Source: Cryptomeria japonica (taxonomy: Eukaryota; Streptophyta; Pinopsida; Cupressales; Cupressaceae). From it: a stretch of DNA of 64,000 nt. Both the position numbers and the translations under genes were made by a program. Positions 11,576-23,792 of the stretch are shown one piece after another. The notes under the pieces were generated by a model. The model was not told where the DNA came from, made no database searches, and worked only from the letters and a program-made list of their open reading frames with translations. The DNA is taken from positions 269,001 through 333,000 of the forward strand of contig NC_081414.1 in NCBI RefSeq assembly GCF_030272615.1, in the 5' to 3' direction. Numbering within the stretch: the first letter of the stretch is position 1; every line of letters begins with the position of its first letter.

Positions 11576-12273
11576 GATTGGATGTGTATGTATTGTCCAT
11601 GATGGATGGCGAACCTTTGGAAGGTCATCTTAACATCTCACTTCCTTGTCTTTTTCATGTCTAATCTCTTTCTCTCTTCCTTTCTCCAGATGCTTCAACT
11701 AGTCGTTCTCATTTTGTTTATAACCCTTTGTGCTCTGATGCTTATAGTTATTTATAAGTGGCTTAATGTCTATACTTATTAGACACGCTTTTACGTGTTT
11801 CTCATATTCAAAATTGTTATTATTCAAACACAGAAACATAAACATATATATGAACACATAATATACCAACAAGGGCCAAAAATGTTTAATATTATATGTT
11901 ACAAACAAAAACGATACATATACAATGCCTAGTGGGGTGGCCTCGAGGAACTCTTCAAAGGTCTATCCCTTTGCTGTCTAACAGATGATATATATCTCAT
12001 TCGTGATAACATTGTTGAAAAAATAATGAAATTTTACAGTGAAATTTATGTTTTTTTGTATTAAAGATCAGAGAAGAGTACAGAAGATGAGATACTGTCA
12101 AATCTCAGAAAAAGGCCTACGCTGCTCGACTATTACAAGACCATATTCAGCATATAACCATTACATACAGAGCATAGTTAATATTCGAGATCAAGACTTC
12201 CTAAAGAGTGAGCTGTCATGTGGCTGCTATGAACCGATATACATTGCAAAAAAGGAACTGGCCATCATTGTAA
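11576..12273. other. Unannotated spacer
   Basis: AT-rich, with no supported gene or repeat. It separates the gypsy remnant from the exon-like and LINE region. Confidence 0.4.
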
Positions 12274-12856
12274 TTATTCAAAGAGTATGCTGTCCACTTC
12301 ATCCTCCATCCAAGCAGTCCATCCAAGCTGGCCGTCCATCCAGATCTGCTTTTTCCTCACAAAACCAGGAAGAGGAATGACATCTACAACATTAACTGTT
12401 GCAAGTGGATCGACTGCTACGGCAGGGTTGGCATCTTGGGTACCCCTTTTCTTTTCCAGCTCTGTCATGAAATTGGACAAACCAATCTCAAAAAGGCTCC
12501 TCTCCTCTGTGGTTCTTTTCCAAGTGAAGCCTTGGGAGATCTCCCAAGAGAACACCCTAGCCTGTCCTTCTCCCACAAGCTGTTCAAACTTTTTCTTGAA
12601 ATCTTCATAACAACAGTAACCTGCGAAGAGACATTAGTATAGACTCTGTATGCAATCTTTCAATGCCATTAAAAAAGTCATTATAAATTTCCAAATTGAC
12701 CACAATATCATAGATGATAGTAATGACCAAAAGACTTTAGCACTTTTTGACAAACCAGACACATACCCCACCACACATTCCTAGTTAATGATATTACAAC
12801 TTACAGTAATGTCAAACATCTTCCACACCTCTTTAGCAAATAGACCTTCAGGGACT
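12274..12856 (-). pseudogene. Two exon-like pieces of an unidentified gene
   Basis: On the minus strand 12856-12805 reads VPEGLFAKEVWKMFDIT between a TTGCAG acceptor and a GTAAGT donor. 12620-12274 follows a CTTCGCAG acceptor and reads YCCYEDFKKKFEQLVGEGQA and on to a stop, with no family I recognise. The reading phases of these two pieces do not join directly, so either an exon is missing or one boundary is wrong. They could be host exons beside the LINE, a LINE 3' transduction, or a pseudogene. I do not assign a function. Confidence 0.3.
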
Positions 12857-13012
12857 CTGCAACATGAACAAATAGCAGGGCTGCCATCTAAAAGATATTC
12901 AGCCTATGAAGAAGAAGACACCATCTAAAACATTTTTGCAACAGGTTTGGACCAAGGGTGACCAAGTAGATTGCTTCACATAGGGCCTTCAAAATTAACA
13001 TTTCAGGACTTG

Positions 13013-13116
13013 TTAAGGTGATCCTAGATTTCATTCCTGTCTACAAGCTGAGTATAAATTTCTCTTAAGGTGATCCTAGATTTCATTCCTGTCTACAAGC
13101 TGAGTATAAATTTCTC
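13013..13116. repeat. 52-bp tandem duplication at LINE ORF2 end
   Basis: TTAAGGTGATCCTAGATTTC begins at 13013 and at 13065. The two copies are essentially identical. The junction lies at the stop of the ORF2 C-terminal segment, so the duplication may have altered the end of the protein. Confidence 0.9.
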
Positions 13117-16100
13117 TGGCTTTCACCTCGGGAAGAAGAGAACCATTGGGCCATTCAAATTGAGAGCACCTTTTCTTGTGCCTATCACAACCCTTGGGGA
13201 GAGATAGAACTGAACTTGCCTCTCTTAACATAGTGTAAGTTCTCCACTGTGATTGGAGAATGTCGAAGCTAGCACAAAGATCTGGCCAAGGGATGAGATG
13301 GCCGTCCCTTAGGGTGTCCTTGAAGCACTTAATCCTTTTAGCAATCCAATTTTTGGCCGAACATCCTTGAGTAAGAGCCAGAGGCTTGCTGTTATGGTGT
13401 AAATTCCACCAAATTGAGCATTCTCCACATATCAACTTATCCTTGCCCATAATACCATTGTTCTTAATTAGGTGCCTTACCCCTTCCCATGCTTTCCAAA
13501 TGGCCTTAAATACCACTGAGCCAACATGTTTAACAACAAACTGACCAACAACCAAGTCATCAAATGGCAAAGATTCCCAAGCTTTACCCTGTTTTGGGAG
13601 AGATTGGGTGATATTGTGTCTAACACACACCTTCCAAGGCTCCTTCCCTTCCAAAGCCTTAAATATCCATTTTGCAGCTAATGACATGCCTTGAAGATGT
13701 AAATCTTTCAAACCTAAGCCTCCTTTAGATTTGCTCATCATGCACCAACTCCAACTAACAACATGAGCCTTCTTGCCTTTACCATTTGACCACAGAAAAT
13801 CCCTAATTTGTTTCTAAATGTGACTCCATCGATAGTTATGAAACAACCATGTAGATGCATAGTAGATATTATAAGAAGATAGAATTTTCTGGCAGACTTG
13901 CACCTTCCCCGATAGAGAGAGGAAGTGTTTATTCCATTTTTTGAGCTTGCTATCTATTTTCCCATTGATCCATATCCACATATCCTTGAGGTTGGGGCTA
14001 ATAGAGAAGGGGATCCCCAAGTATTTAACTTGGTGCTCTAGAACAACCCCCCCCCCCCCCATACTATAGAGTATTTGGTAAGCCAGTGAGGGGGATGGGG
14101 GTCCCATCCAAGCAAGATGGACTTGGTCAAAGATATCTTGTTCCTCGAGGCACCACAAAATAGGTTCAATTTATCCATTAGGGCTACAAAGTTACCTTCT
14201 GAGAGATCAATAATAATGACAATGTCGTTAGCAAATTGCACATTAGAGAGCTCTTGACTGTTTGGTAGGGATACCCCTTTGACCTTAGGGGAAAGACTAT
14301 TGTCACTCATCAAGTAATGCATTGCATCTGCAACAATCACAAAAAGAGCAGGGGCTAAGGGGCATCCCTGCCGAATAGACCTAGAGAGCCCAAACCTTTC
14401 AGACTTGAGACCATTGACTTCAACACGAGCATTAGCATTAGTCAATAATGTTTTAACCATTTTGCAGAATCTTTCGGGGAATCCCAACCCTTTCAACATC
14501 ATAAAAACAAAGCTCCATTCAATCTTGTCATAGGCCTTCTCAAAATCTTGCAAAAGCATGGCAGTGGATTGGTTAGAATATTTTGCCCAATGCATAGCTT
14601 CCCAACAAGTAATCAAGTTCTCTAGAATAAACCTCCCCTTAACAAAGTCAGTTTGTGTCAAGTTCACCACTTTGGGGAGGATATCCTCTAGTCTTTTAGC
14701 AAGCAGTTTAGCTAGAACTTTGTATGAGACATTCAAGAGAGTGAGAGGCCTCCAATTTTTGAGGAGAGACTTATCACTATCCTTAGGGAGTAGTTCACCA
14801 CTTTGGGGAGGATATCCTCCAGTCTTTTAGCAAGCAGTTTGGTTAGAAATTTGTATGAGACATTCAAGAGAGTGATAGGCCTCCAAATTTTTTGAGCAGA
14901 GACTTATCACAATCCTTAGGGAGCAGTTTAATGAGTCCACTGTTAATCTCTTCACCTAATGAACCTGAGGCAATAGCTTCCCTGTAGACCTTCAACAAAT
15001 TCTTACCAATCCAACCAATATTTCTCTTGTAGAACTCTAAGGTCAACCCATCAAGACCGGGGGCTTTGTCATTGTTACGAGAGGAAATGGTCTTATCAAT
15101 TTCTTCCACAGAAATTTCCTTATTTAACCTGTCACAATCTTCCTTGCTCACCTTGTTAGGAATGATGCACCTAACTTTAGCCCTGTGACTCTCCTTGTCG
15201 TAGTCACCATTCTCTGAGGAGAATAGGGGGGAGTAAAACTGCTCGAAAGCATTGAGGATGTCCTTTAGATCATAAATGATTTTACCCTCTTCCCAAATTT
15301 CAGCAATCTTTTCTTTGGCCTCTTTATTCTTTAGTAGCTGAAAAAAGTAATTAGAGCCTTTATCACCTTGATCCACCCACTTTAACCTGGCTCTAGTTCT
15401 AATCCCTTGAATTTTGTGATTCTGCAATCTTCTGAGGGCATCCCTGGCCTGCCATGCAGCTGTAGTAGCAATTTCACTACTAGGGTTGTCCTGACAATGC
15501 TTCTCTGCTTCAAATAGAGAGTCATGTAACTCAACTTCTGTCTCCTAGAGTCATTAGCTTTCTTTCTTCCAACTACCTGAAATAACTTCCTCCAACTACT
15601 GACATTTTGATTCCACCTCTATACTTCTGTCACAAGTGACATGTTCTGCTTATTGAATAGATTAATCAACAACATCGCCTAATTAATATCTTCATCTAAT
15701 AGCAAGCTGGGATTCAACATAAAGTTGTCACTATTATTGGCAGACAACCTAGTAGGGGTTCCTAGAGAGACCACAATTTGGATGGGGTGGTGGTCTGAGA
15801 GAAAGGCACAACCTTTACATAGTTGCCAGAGTCATTCTTCTTAAACTAAAACACCTCCATGTTGGCATAAAACCTATCAAGCTTGGAGTACCTTTTGTTA
15901 CCTTTCTAGAAATTGCACCATGAGAACCATATATCTTTGCATTCACCCTTCTTATCAACCATTGGGTCAAATAACTTTAGCTTGTTAACCATCCTACTCT
16001 AGTAGAATTTTTCATCACCTTTCCATTCAATCTTGCAACTCCCCAATTTATCATAAGGTCTTTCTACCATACTGAAATCCCCACCTAGCACCCAAGGTAT

Positions 16101-16471
16101 TTCTTCCAACTGAGAAGCCCACCTCCAAAGATCAATCCTTTCCCTGAAGTCATTTGAAGCGTAAACAGATCTAATTCCCACTTTTGTCTCCTTGATTTTG
16201 AGAACCACCCACACCACCTTGTTACACAAGAACACCCCCATCTTACAATAGCATTCCTCCACTTATGACCCTTCTGATGCTTAGTAGAGAAGTATTTTGC
16301 ATCCCGCCAAATGCATTTCAAGTTGATGTCCAAAGAAAACTGAATAACCTTGACCTCTTGAAGTAGCAGCACATCAATATTCTTATAAAGCTTAAAGAAT
16401 CTCTTCACCGCATATTTCTTGTCAGGGGACTCCAAGCCCCTAACATTCCAGGAAACACAGTTAAGTTCCAT
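13076..16471 (-). pseudogene. LINE ORF2: endonuclease-reverse transcriptase (broken)
   Basis: From the ATG at 16471: an exonuclease-endonuclease-phosphatase fold with NCVSWNVRGL and LLLQEVK near the start, and GGDFSMVERPYDKLGS at ~16080-16030 (family GGDFN, here Ser for Asn). RT follows. NDKAPGLDGLTLEFYKRNIG (~15085-15020) and FEKAYDKIEWSFV (~14550-14510) are visible. The active-site box reads QFANDIVII (~14230) where plant LINEs have FADD, so a catalytic Asp is Asn. The C-terminal part is at 13741-13076. A 131-bp tandem duplication, several frame breaks and a run of G:C at 14048-14059 add damage. In an active copy this enzyme nicks target DNA and reverse-transcribes the element RNA there. 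Confidence 0.85.
14661..14924. repeat. 131-bp tandem duplication inside LINE RT
   Basis: AGTTCACCACTTTGGGGAGG occurs at 14661 and 14792. The two ~131-133-bp units differ at a handful of positions. The duplicated part covers the RT fingers segment (SYKVLAKLLAKRLEDILPK on the minus strand) and breaks the frame. Confidence 0.9.
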
Positions 16472-16630
16472 CAATTAGGATTATAGTGAGGTGTCTATGG
16501 GAGCCCTAAAGACTTTGTAACATTTAGGTAGTTGGTTAAGATCCCCTTTCTTAATGAGCATAGCAGCAATGGAGTTACTAGGTTTGCCCTTCTTTTTCTT
16601 AAAAACGAATATTTGTTTAGCACCAAGGTC

Positions 16631-18416
16631 CTAAGAGGTTTCCTTCTTCTTTTTGCCCCTAATCTTTTTCACTATTTTGGATATGGCTTTCTTGATACCA
16701 TAAGCTTTCATAGCTTCTTCCAACAATTCTTGGTTAGGATCTCTAGAATAAGGGACAATGGCCCGAGTTATGCTCTTGTCCTCACCAATCTCCTTGAGGC
16801 TAGAGTCAGTTTTCAACGTGTCATCACAAATTTCTCTCTCCATATTACTTCCCAAGCCCGCATCAATACCTTGGGTGGCACTACCCCTACACCTTTCAAG
16901 TTCATGGGCAATAGTGCTATTGAGGGGAACATTCTTGGTGCCAAAAGTAACTAGAACAAGAGGGGGACTCATTTTCAAAGCCCTTACTAGAACTTGTACT
17001 GGCATCAGCCTGACTCTGAGACTTCAAACCCAAGGAAGGGTTGGACCTCCCCTCACTAGCATCTTTGTCTAGACCAATGATAGGATTAGGAGAAGGGCGA
17101 TCCAGGGTACTGCCCACGGGCTTGGCAGGGATAACAACAACATCAAAGTTGTTGATTTGGTCTTCAATCCTCTTTCTAGTATCGACCATCTTCTTCAGTT
17201 TTTCCAGAACAATTTGTTGTGCATTCAATGAAGCATCTTTGGGCAAGGAGCCCCGAGAATCTTTGTTACTTTTGACCTCCTTTGTATTATTTTGAGTGGG
17301 AGGTAGTGATTCTTTAGATGCTTCTTTCACCGCAACATGAAGAGTTTCCAACTTCGAGAGAGTGCTCTCGTTATTAACAAACATTTCTTGCCTCGATTGT
17401 ATAGTGTTAGTCGGAGCCCCTTCATGTTGCATGACACCTTCACATTGAGAGGCAGAAGGGAGAACAGAATCTGGAGTCTTTAAAGGCCTATTGAAATTAG
17501 GGATTACACCAACCCTATCACTCGGGTTAGTCGCGGGGAGGGTTTTTTTTTTTTTTTTTTTCTTCCCATTAAGGGCCTTTTGTTTGGAAACACCCAAAAT
17601 CAGGCAATTCTTACAAATGTGCCCTTCTTTTTTACATAAGAAGCAAACATTGATGTCACCAAGGTATGCTAATGGGCATACAAATGCCTCTTCCTCCAGC
17701 TCAAACGTAACCTCATTTGAGATATCAACTTCCAGCTTAATGGAAATAAGCAGTCTTGCATTCATATGAGGAAGAAGAGAAGCGATGCTATCCATTCTTA
17801 TGACATTACCGATTGATTCTAGGGCCTTGGGAAGCCAGTTCCATAACATAGGAGGGACATTTTTAACCGTAACCCATCTAGGGAACGATAGGGCAAGGAT
17901 CTCCCCATGATTAGCCTTGGGAGACCACCTAATAGCCCGAAAACAACATTTACCTATAGACCAAAATTCTTTTTTCACAACTTCTTTCTGGCATTTAGCC
18001 TCTTTAAAAAAGATGATGTATAAACCCTTCTATAACATTCTACATAATGAAAATTGAAACCCTAGCCCGTTGACCCAAACATTTTGCAACCAGCTGTTCA
18101 TGAAGTTCCTAGAGGGGAGTTTATTTTGGTCTAGGGCTGCCATGAAAATGACAACGTCTCTAAGTCTAGTACTCTCATCTTGAAAAATAGTGTTCATTTT
18201 AGAATTAGGCATAACGGTTAAGATGGCATTGGAAGATTTCTCATCTTCTCCTCGGTCGCAATCTCGCCCTCCATCTACAGGTGATAGACCAACCACGATA
18301 TCACCCCTTTCCAGGTCGCTCTTCTCTCCAACGAGTGCTTGCACAAAGCTCTTGTTGTGCCCTTCCACTGCCATCAACAAAGAAATGCTTTGATTATCTC
18401 TGACTCCATCTCCCAT
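16631..18416 (-). pseudogene. LINE ORF1: nucleic-acid-binding protein (broken)
   Basis: It starts at ATG 18416 (MGDGVRDNQS). One nonsense codon (18030-18032) interrupts an otherwise continuous frame down to 16917. After that the reading shifts frame and ends at 16631 in a basic KKIRGKKKKE tail. The N-terminal half resembles the DUF4283 region of plant LINE ORF1 proteins (FPRWVTVKNVPPMLWNWLPK). It is followed by a zinc knuckle CFLCKKEGHICKNC (~17645-17605). An 18-19 base homopolymer (17543-17561) encodes a Lys run and is a likely slippage site. Family role: it binds element RNA and escorts it to chromatin. Confidence 0.8.
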
Positions 18417-18785
18417 AAACCCCCTCCCACGATTGATGGGAGGGTAAAGTTAATTTGCAAGCTACGTGCTAGTGAAGGCCGACTTCGCTCAGGCCTCTAC
18501 TCATGCAAAGTCAGCCAAATCACACAAGTTGCAGAGTGGCTGATTTTTTTATTTATGTCTAGTGAAATTATGTTGATAATTTTATGCAACTAAATAAGCA
18601 TATATCAATAAATTGTTGTCCTCGATTACAGCACGGCCAAAATCATGAGGCAACCCTACGAAATTGGTCCGTTTCGTACCTTACGACCTCTAGGAGAGCT
18701 TGATCGACTCTGTCGATTAGATCATTTAGCTTTTTGCTTTTCGTTTTTATTGTTTTCTAAGTTTTTAAGATTTGTAGTTTTTCCT

Positions 18786-19850
18786 GCAAGTCGGACTTTA
18801 AAGTCCGACCTGCAGGGTTCCTTCTTTTCAAAGGTAATTGCACATCAGACTTTAAAGTCCGATCTGCAGGTAATCCTTCCCCTGTAGTTCGGACTTTAAA
18901 GTCCGATCTGCAGGCCTTTCGATCAAAAGTTGCATTCGGACTTTAAAGTCTGACTTGCAAGGGTTTTATTCCTGCATGTCAGACTTTAAAGTCCGACATG
19001 CATTGCGTGATTAGTAATTATGATCGCATTTATTGCTAATTTAGGAGATTATTTATTAAATATAGGAGATTATTTCTTCATTCTTGTTTGTGAATTCCCC
19101 TTTGCGCGTGCCCTCCTCTGTTTTCCTCTGTTTTCGTTTGCCGGCCTTGCGGATTTGTCGAATCCCTACCAGATTTTTGTTCATCTTAGCGGATTGAGGT
19201 AGGTTATTGTTTTATTTTTATTTTTCCTTTCGGGTTTTTCCCCTACATTATTTCCTCTTTGGGTTTTCTGTTGGTTGGAGGCGTATCAGACATTAAAATC
19301 CGATTGTTCCTCAAGATCTCCCGATCAGCAGACTATGTGCAAGGATCTATCTTCTTTTCCCTTTTCCCATCATGTATGATGGATTTTATAACCCGATCCG
19401 CAGGACTGTGTGCGGAGATCCCTCCGCATATCGAACTTTAAAGTCCAGTATCAAGAGGGTAAACTTTACATATCAGACTTTAAAGTCCGATATGCGAGGG
19501 GAGATTGTTCGGTTGACATGTTGGGTTTTAAAACCCGACATGTCAATCAGTTACTTTTCCCCCAACTAGCACATCAGACTTTAAAGCCCGATGTGCTAGT
19601 CTTTTTGCAATGTTCTACACTTGCACATCGGACTTTAAAGTTCGATGTGCTAATGATTTTTTTTTCCCAACTTGCACATCGGACTTTAAAGTCCGATGTG
19701 CCAATGACTTTCCCCTATTTGCACATCGGATTTTAAAGTCCGATATGCAAGTAAAGATGTTTTATCTTTGCAGATCGGACTTTAAAGCCCGATGTGCAAA
19801 TTTTTACTCTTAAAGTGCAGATCAGACTTTTTTCCCTGACCTGCTATTTT
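18786..19850. repeat. Array of ~15 palindromic units, core GGACTTTAAAGTCC
   Basis: About fifteen ~30-bp inverted repeats are spaced roughly 40-55 bp apart. There is a first cluster at 18786-19000, a gap, then 19285 and 19425-19850. The unit at 19674-19701 is a perfect 28-bp palindrome. The unit at 19513-19546 has a changed core (GGGTTTTAAAACCC) but stays symmetric (one mismatch in 17 pairs). Others vary between GATGTGC and GACATGC arms with matching opposite arms. The array lies between the LTR start and the embedded frame, so it could be a regulatory or protein-binding array or form hairpins. Confidence 0.85.
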
Positions 19851-19975
19851 TGACAGTTTTGCTCCTAAGTCTACTCTGAATCCGTTTTTTCGATCCGATT
19901 GATAAAATGTGGTTTTATTGATGATGATAACTGTCGAAGAGGTTAATCTTCAGTATTGAATGCAATCATTTGCAA

Positions 19976-22900
19976 ATGTCAAAGCCCTCTCACGAAAAAT
20001 CAGAGCCTTATTCAAGTCAATTGGAATCTTCACGGGGAAAAACATCAGCAAAGAAGATGATGTACAAGTACGACAAGTACTTAAATTTGTACCTGGAAAG
20101 CTCAGTGGATTCAAACATCAAGGAAATTAAGGACACAAAAATTGGTCATGTTAGTATGCAAAAATTTGTTGATCGGGTTGAGAAAGCTCCTTCTCGCCTA
20201 ACAAACTTGATCAAATTTGAGCTACATAAATATGCTTCCTTCCCAGTTGCAGCTCATGATCCTGATTTTGTACTTGCAGTAGCGGATCACTTCGATCCAA
20301 ATACAAGACAGATTAGGGATGCTGACCAAAATGTGATCATGACTTTGGATAGTGTTTTCTTCAACATTGTTTTCAAAGGTTCTTCAGTTGAGGAAGTAGC
20401 TGACATTTCTCAAGAAAGTGCTCAAGAGTACTATGAGAAAAATGAGGAGAAATGCAAGAAAGTAATCAATACAGTGTACCTCTCTGCTGCAAGAAATTCT
20501 ACCACCCATGATGGCCCAAGCATTTCCACAGAAGTGACTTCAATGAAGAGTACAATGATATGGTCACCATGTTATCAACGATGAAGGGTTTAAAGGATTC
20601 TCATTACTTTCAAACCTGGATGTGCTATTACATGAATATAATCAGGAAGGGGGCTACGAGAATTGATTGGGGCAAACAGATCAGTGATGCGCTCTGTGCT
20701 CAATTGAAGGAAGTCAAGGTGATGCTGAAATTCTATATGACCTCGTAACTAGTATATGCATCTGCCTCTATGAGGCAATATCTTAGTTTGTCTACCAGGG
20801 TGACAGGAGATTAGTACCTGTCTGGGAATACTATGATCAACTCATGATTAAGAATCAAGGTAGCCATTTTAAAAGAGTTAATGATGCATTCTTTGCTGTG
20901 TGGAAGTGCATGTTTGATAAAAACCCGCAGAAGAAAAGATTGTCAGAAGCTGCATATAACAGGGTGTCCCATTTTGGATGCGTTTTTCTTCAATTTCCAA
21001 CTTTCACTTACATCCGGATCCAATGTTTCTCGGGTGCACCCTTCATTTTGCCAAGGTATCCTTCTGATAAGATCATCCTCATGGAATTGTGTCGACAACT
21101 GATCTATGTGCATGAAAAGCAATCACAAGCACATAAGACTGGGTTGAAGTTTCCTGAATCTATTGGCAGATACTCAGTTTTAACTAACCCCAAAGAAAAG
21201 AACATGGAGGAAGAGAAGCAATGGAACACTATGAGAAGATTCAGGGCACGAAACAATTTTGATTTTTGTGGCATGAAAAATAAGCTTAAAAGAAACTACA
21301 CTCATGTTTTTTAGATTTGAGGATGTATGGGCAGATTGCCAAGATGAGGAAGACATAAGGAGGATGGATTTCAATCGTCTTACCTTGGAGCAGATTGAGA
21401 ACCTGGATTTGGGAAAAATCCCAATGACCATGGAAGACACTAATGACATAATAGACCCAGTCTATTATGAGAAGAAGATAGTCGACTCCCCACTTCCTCC
21501 GGTGCAATGGTCGAGAAATGAAAATAAATCTATCACCCAAAGAATCTCTCCCATTCTGGAAAACACTAATGCTTGGCTGGTAAAAAAGAATCTTAGAATG
21601 AAACAACTTCCTGCTAGTTCTGGGGATGATGATATTAGTGATGGCCCAATTGGTAAGACAGCTACGGCTGAGACAAGGACAAAAAGTAGGGTAGATCCAC
21701 AAGCACTATCCTCGCCCCCCATGACACAATCTAAGGGGAAAGGGCCCAAAATAAAATTCACAATTAAAGGGTCCAAGAAGGGTGAGTCATCATCAACAGT
21801 GCAAGGGAGAACTACAAAGGAACCAGAACAACCTGCTATTGAAACTGAAAAAGAGAAGGAGACTGAAGAAGGTGAAATTCCTCAACAAGAGGAAGCACAG
21901 GTTGAAGAAACATCACATCCTAGTGAAGTTAATGCCCCAGTTACTTCACAGGTACCAACTCATTTAGAGGTGATCATTCATTCTATCAATTATGATTCTG
22001 ATTAGGAGGATGAGGAGTTTCATGATGAGGACCTGGGCATGGACATGGTGCAATCAGAGACTTCTCAACAATTTTTTGCATTAACCAATTTCTCCAATTT
22101 GGATGATTTTCCTTCATCCACTATTGAATCTTCAATGCTGGATTTTAATGAAGCTATGGAAGAGGCATTTGCAGATCAATCTATAGTGAATTTACCTGTT
22201 ACTACAATCATAACAGAAATTCCACCATTGGTAAGTACTGAGGTTGCATCCATGACACCTTCAACTCTCCCATCTGTGACTGAAGAGATGTCAGTAGCAG
22301 CAACTGTTACAACATCGACAGGTATTTCACAAGATACTTCAACATTGGTGCCAATAACAACACTCACAACTGTTGCGAGCTCCAGTCCGCCTGCTCCCGA
22401 AATCTCAACTGAGACTCAACAAGGAGCTACTACTCCATCGGCCAATCCAGAATTACCACCTTGGATGGAGGTAGTGGCCCCTAAGAGGAAAAAACAATTA
22501 ATTTCTCCTAATGAGTTTGATTTTGAGCAGTTGGTTCCTCCGAAGCCTAAAGGAACAAAGAAGCCAAAGACTGTCTCTCGGGTGTTAGTAGACCCAGTTT
22601 CTAAAAGGAAGTATGGTGAGGTCATGGTACCATTATCAGATAAGGATAAAGGCAATATACGACCTAGGGATTACACCATGCAAACCGTAGAGCTTGGGGT
22701 GGAAACACATGAGAGTGTTAAGTTGGATTCTCAGACAACTTTCAACTCTTTGTTACGAAGGTTTGATCAAGAGAGGGATGAGAAGAATGAATTAAAACAG
22801 AAATGTGAACAATTGACTAATGTTCTTCTGAAATTCACACAATCTTCTCAAGAAGTTGAGCCCATAGGATCCTCAATGGACACTGAAGCTCTTAAGAAAA

Positions 22901-23615
22901 TTGAACAGGTAGGAGCCAAGGGATGAGTGATGGATGAGTGGATTTCGCGGCTAAGGTCGGAAGGCTCTCATCTTCTAAGTTGAACAGTTAGGCTATTGGC
23001 AGATTTTGAAATAATCCAAAGCCAAATGCAAGGACTCAAAATTTCATTATCTTAGGAGATTGAGGAAGTTGAGAAAAGTACAACAAACAACCCTTTGGAG
23101 CAAAATGGAGGACTTCAGAATAGATGTCCTCGTTGAAAATAAAGTAATTCCTACAAGGGAAAATTATATCCAAGTCTTGTCATTGTTGTCTCACAAGCAA
23201 GAGACAATAAGGTTGATGATTGCAGAGCTGGACCAAGAAAGGAAGGAAGGTGATGATGAGATTGATCTCATTTCAGCCAAAATTGCCGATCTTCCTTGTT
23301 ATCTATATGATGACAATTAGAATCTCATTACTAGTGACACCATCACACATGAATTCCTTTCTCTAATGGATCACTACACGGGACAAGATTTCTCACTTGG
23401 TGCATTCGATAAGTTACTAGAGATCCAAGTCAGTCTTAGTCCTCGCATCCATGCTGAAGGACGGGAAAAAGAAACATGTAAAGATTGAAGATACAATTTC
23501 ACGTGTTCGTGTGATCACAGATTCTACCCCAATGTGGGACGAAGTAGAGATGAAAGCCATCCTGACTAAGTTCAAAGAATTTCATAAATCGAACGAGGAT
23601 GAGAAAGATGGATAA
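19976..23615 (+). pseudogene. E1 LTR-borne ORF, ~1210 codons (broken), unknown family
   Basis: It begins at ATG 19976 (MSKPSHEKSEP) and runs, through at least four frameshifts and a few stops, to the TAA at 23613-23615. The N-terminal third is a globular region with FDPNTRQIRDADQNVIMTLD and IDWGKQISDALCAQL. The middle is acidic and low complexity (Glu/Lys/Thr/Pro rich, ~21650-22450). The C-terminal part is coiled-coil-like (RRFDQERDEKNELKQKCEQL at ~22758). It is not gag or pol. Element E3 encodes a relative of the same length on the opposite strand at 58195-61842. I do not recognise the family and assign no function. Position inside U3 implies it would be present in both LTRs of an intact element. 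Confidence 0.65.
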
Positions 23616-23720
23616 AGTGTCCCCTATTAGCTTTTTCTTTGTATGCAGTTGCATCATTAGATGCTGCTAGTTTTCTCGCAGCTGCACATTTTCCTCATGT
23701 TGTAGTTGTAGTGTAGTGGG

Positions 23721-23773
23721 ACTGCACAGTTGAATTAGTCGACTGTGCAGTTGAATTAGTCAACTGTGCCCAC
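23721..23773. promoter_or_regulatory. Promoter-proximal inverted/tandem repeat in E1 LTR
   Basis: ACTGCACAGTTGAATTAGTC is followed by GACTGTGCAGTTGAATTAGT and then CAACTGTGCC. This gives a GCACAGT/ACTGTGC inverted pair with a repeated GTTGAATTAGTC. It sits ~20-70 bp upstream of the TATA-like box, a usual place for upstream control elements. Confidence 0.5.
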
Positions 23774-23792
23774 ATTTTTCTCCATTCTTTTC

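Larger units (their letters stand above)
13013..18418 (-). mobile_element. L1-type plant LINE
   Basis: A non-LTR retrotransposon in minus orientation. It has ORF1 with a CCHC knuckle (18416-16631), then ORF2 with apurinic endonuclease, reverse transcriptase and C-terminal parts (16471-13076). The order and content fit plant L1 elements. Both frames carry nonsense codons, frameshifts and tandem duplications, so this copy is dead. I could not place the 3' poly(A) end or a target duplication. The 5' limit is set just upstream of the ORF1 start. Confidence 0.85.

Noticed and set aside
18786-19850. CRISPR-like spaced repeats
   Set aside because: The units are diverged palindromes with spacers of uneven length inside an LTR of a plant element. 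There are no cas genes and the genome is eukaryotic.
22039-22926. Separate Ser/Thr-rich secreted or envelope-like protein in E1
   Set aside because: It is the low-complexity middle of the broken ~1210-codon frame. No signal peptide, membrane segment or cleavage motif supports an envelope.
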